Source of the DNA: Mycobacterium ahvazicum
GTDB taxonomy: Bacteria > Actinomycetota > Actinomycetes > Mycobacteriales > Mycobacteriaceae
NCBI RefSeq assembly: GCF_900176255.2
Contig: NZ_FXEG02000003.1
Span: 496,001-560,000, forward strand
DNA length: 64,000 nt
Direction of reading: 5' to 3'
The notes under the pieces were generated by a model. It saw only the letters and a program-made list of their open reading frames with translations. It was not told the DNA's origin and did no database searches. Positions 63,756 through 64,000 of the stretch are shown one piece after another. Position numbers and translations under genes: made by a program. The stretch's first letter is position 1. Every line of letters starts with the position of its first letter.

Positions 63756-64000
63756 TGGCGCACTCCATCGTCCGGCAGCCGTTCGACCGGGGTTTTGTCC
63801 TGCGTGAAGGCCGACATGTCCATCGCCGCCCAGTTCGGGTAACGGGCATAGCCCCGGCCGCCCATCAGCAATTCGAAGATGCCCCAGCCGGTGTCGCCGT
63901 CGAGTTCAAACCGCATCAACTGGTCCAGCGCCATCGATTTACCCTCGGTCTCGCTGAGTTGCGCGGAATCAGTGCTGTCCCATTGGAAGTGGATGAAGTA
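63752..64000 (-). CDS. Unknown protein, C-terminal part (5' end outside window)
   Basis: The frame is open to the window edge, so the N-terminus is missing. About 82 residues remain, with FELDGDTGWGIFELLMGGRG and a PNWAAMD segment. I do not recognise the family with certainty. Its stop overlaps the phosphotransferase start, implying a functional pair. Confidence 0.7.
   Translation of the reverse strand, partial: YFIHFQWDSTDSAQLSETEGKSMALDQLMRFELDGDTGWGIFELLMGGRGYARYPNWAAMDMSAFTQDKTPVERLPDDGVRQ

Noticed and set aside
1..64000. CRISPR arrays, tRNA/rRNA genes, transposases or phage genes
   Set aside because: No regularly spaced repeats, cloverleaf-like genes or mobile-element proteins were recognised, although several intergenic stretches were read with this in mind.

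Overview
The window is high-GC DNA from a Mycobacterium, most likely a non-tuberculous species. The gene content is diagnostic: an MmpL transporter, FabG3, a wax-ester/diacylglycerol acyltransferase, the trehalose enzyme OtsB1, F420-type and Acg-type nitroreductases, and DosR/DosS. The block fabG3 ... Rv2004c-like, Rv2005c-like, otsB1, fdxA keeps the order of M. tuberculosis Rv2002-Rv2007c. Other stretches match pieces that are scattered in M. tuberculosis (Rv2028c-Rv2032, Rv2624c-Rv2625c, Rv2628, Rv3131, Rv1733c). No RNA genes, insertion sequences, phage genes or CRISPR arrays were seen.

Positions 1-2716 hold the C-terminal part of an MmpL protein and fabG3. Positions 3105-50407 form one large hypoxia/dormancy island. 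Nearly every transcription unit in it is preceded by a sequence resembling the 20-bp DosR box (TTSGGGACTWWAGTCCCSAA), usually 50-110 bp before the start codon. I list 20 candidates, some strong (14-15 of 20) and some weak (9-11 of 20). The island carries its own DosR regulator and haem-type DosS kinase. It also has six tandem universal stress proteins, three Acg-type flavoproteins, a 7Fe ferredoxin, a PfkB kinase, a phosphoribosyltransferase-esterase fusion, the membrane protease Rip3, a lysyl-phosphatidylglycerol synthase-like protein, two P-type ATPases and a group 3b-type [NiFe]-hydrogenase with its maturation protease.

Three metabolic modules stand out in the island. The first operon (11295 down to 3105, minus strand) couples a stress protein, a kinase, a phosphoenolpyruvate synthase, two KAS III-like condensing enzymes (one lacking the catalytic His/Asn) and a WS/DGAT. 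The second (27716-32935) couples an acetyl-CoA synthetase, a complete E1alpha/E1beta/E2 2-oxo-acid dehydrogenase without E3, and a stand-alone acyl carrier protein. The third (47491 down to 41347) places the hydrogenase behind Rv3131- and Rv1733c-like genes. Together these suggest that acyl units, storage lipid and reducing power are rerouted when oxygen is limiting. The link between the condensing enzymes and the acyl carrier protein is my inference.

Positions 50520-64000 look like ordinary mycobacterial chromosome rich in lipid and steroid-type catabolic genes: a cation/proton antiporter, two acyl-CoA dehydrogenases, hotdog and SnoaL proteins, two APH-like phosphotransferases, dehydrogenases and two TetR regulators. 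No DosR-like boxes were noticed there.
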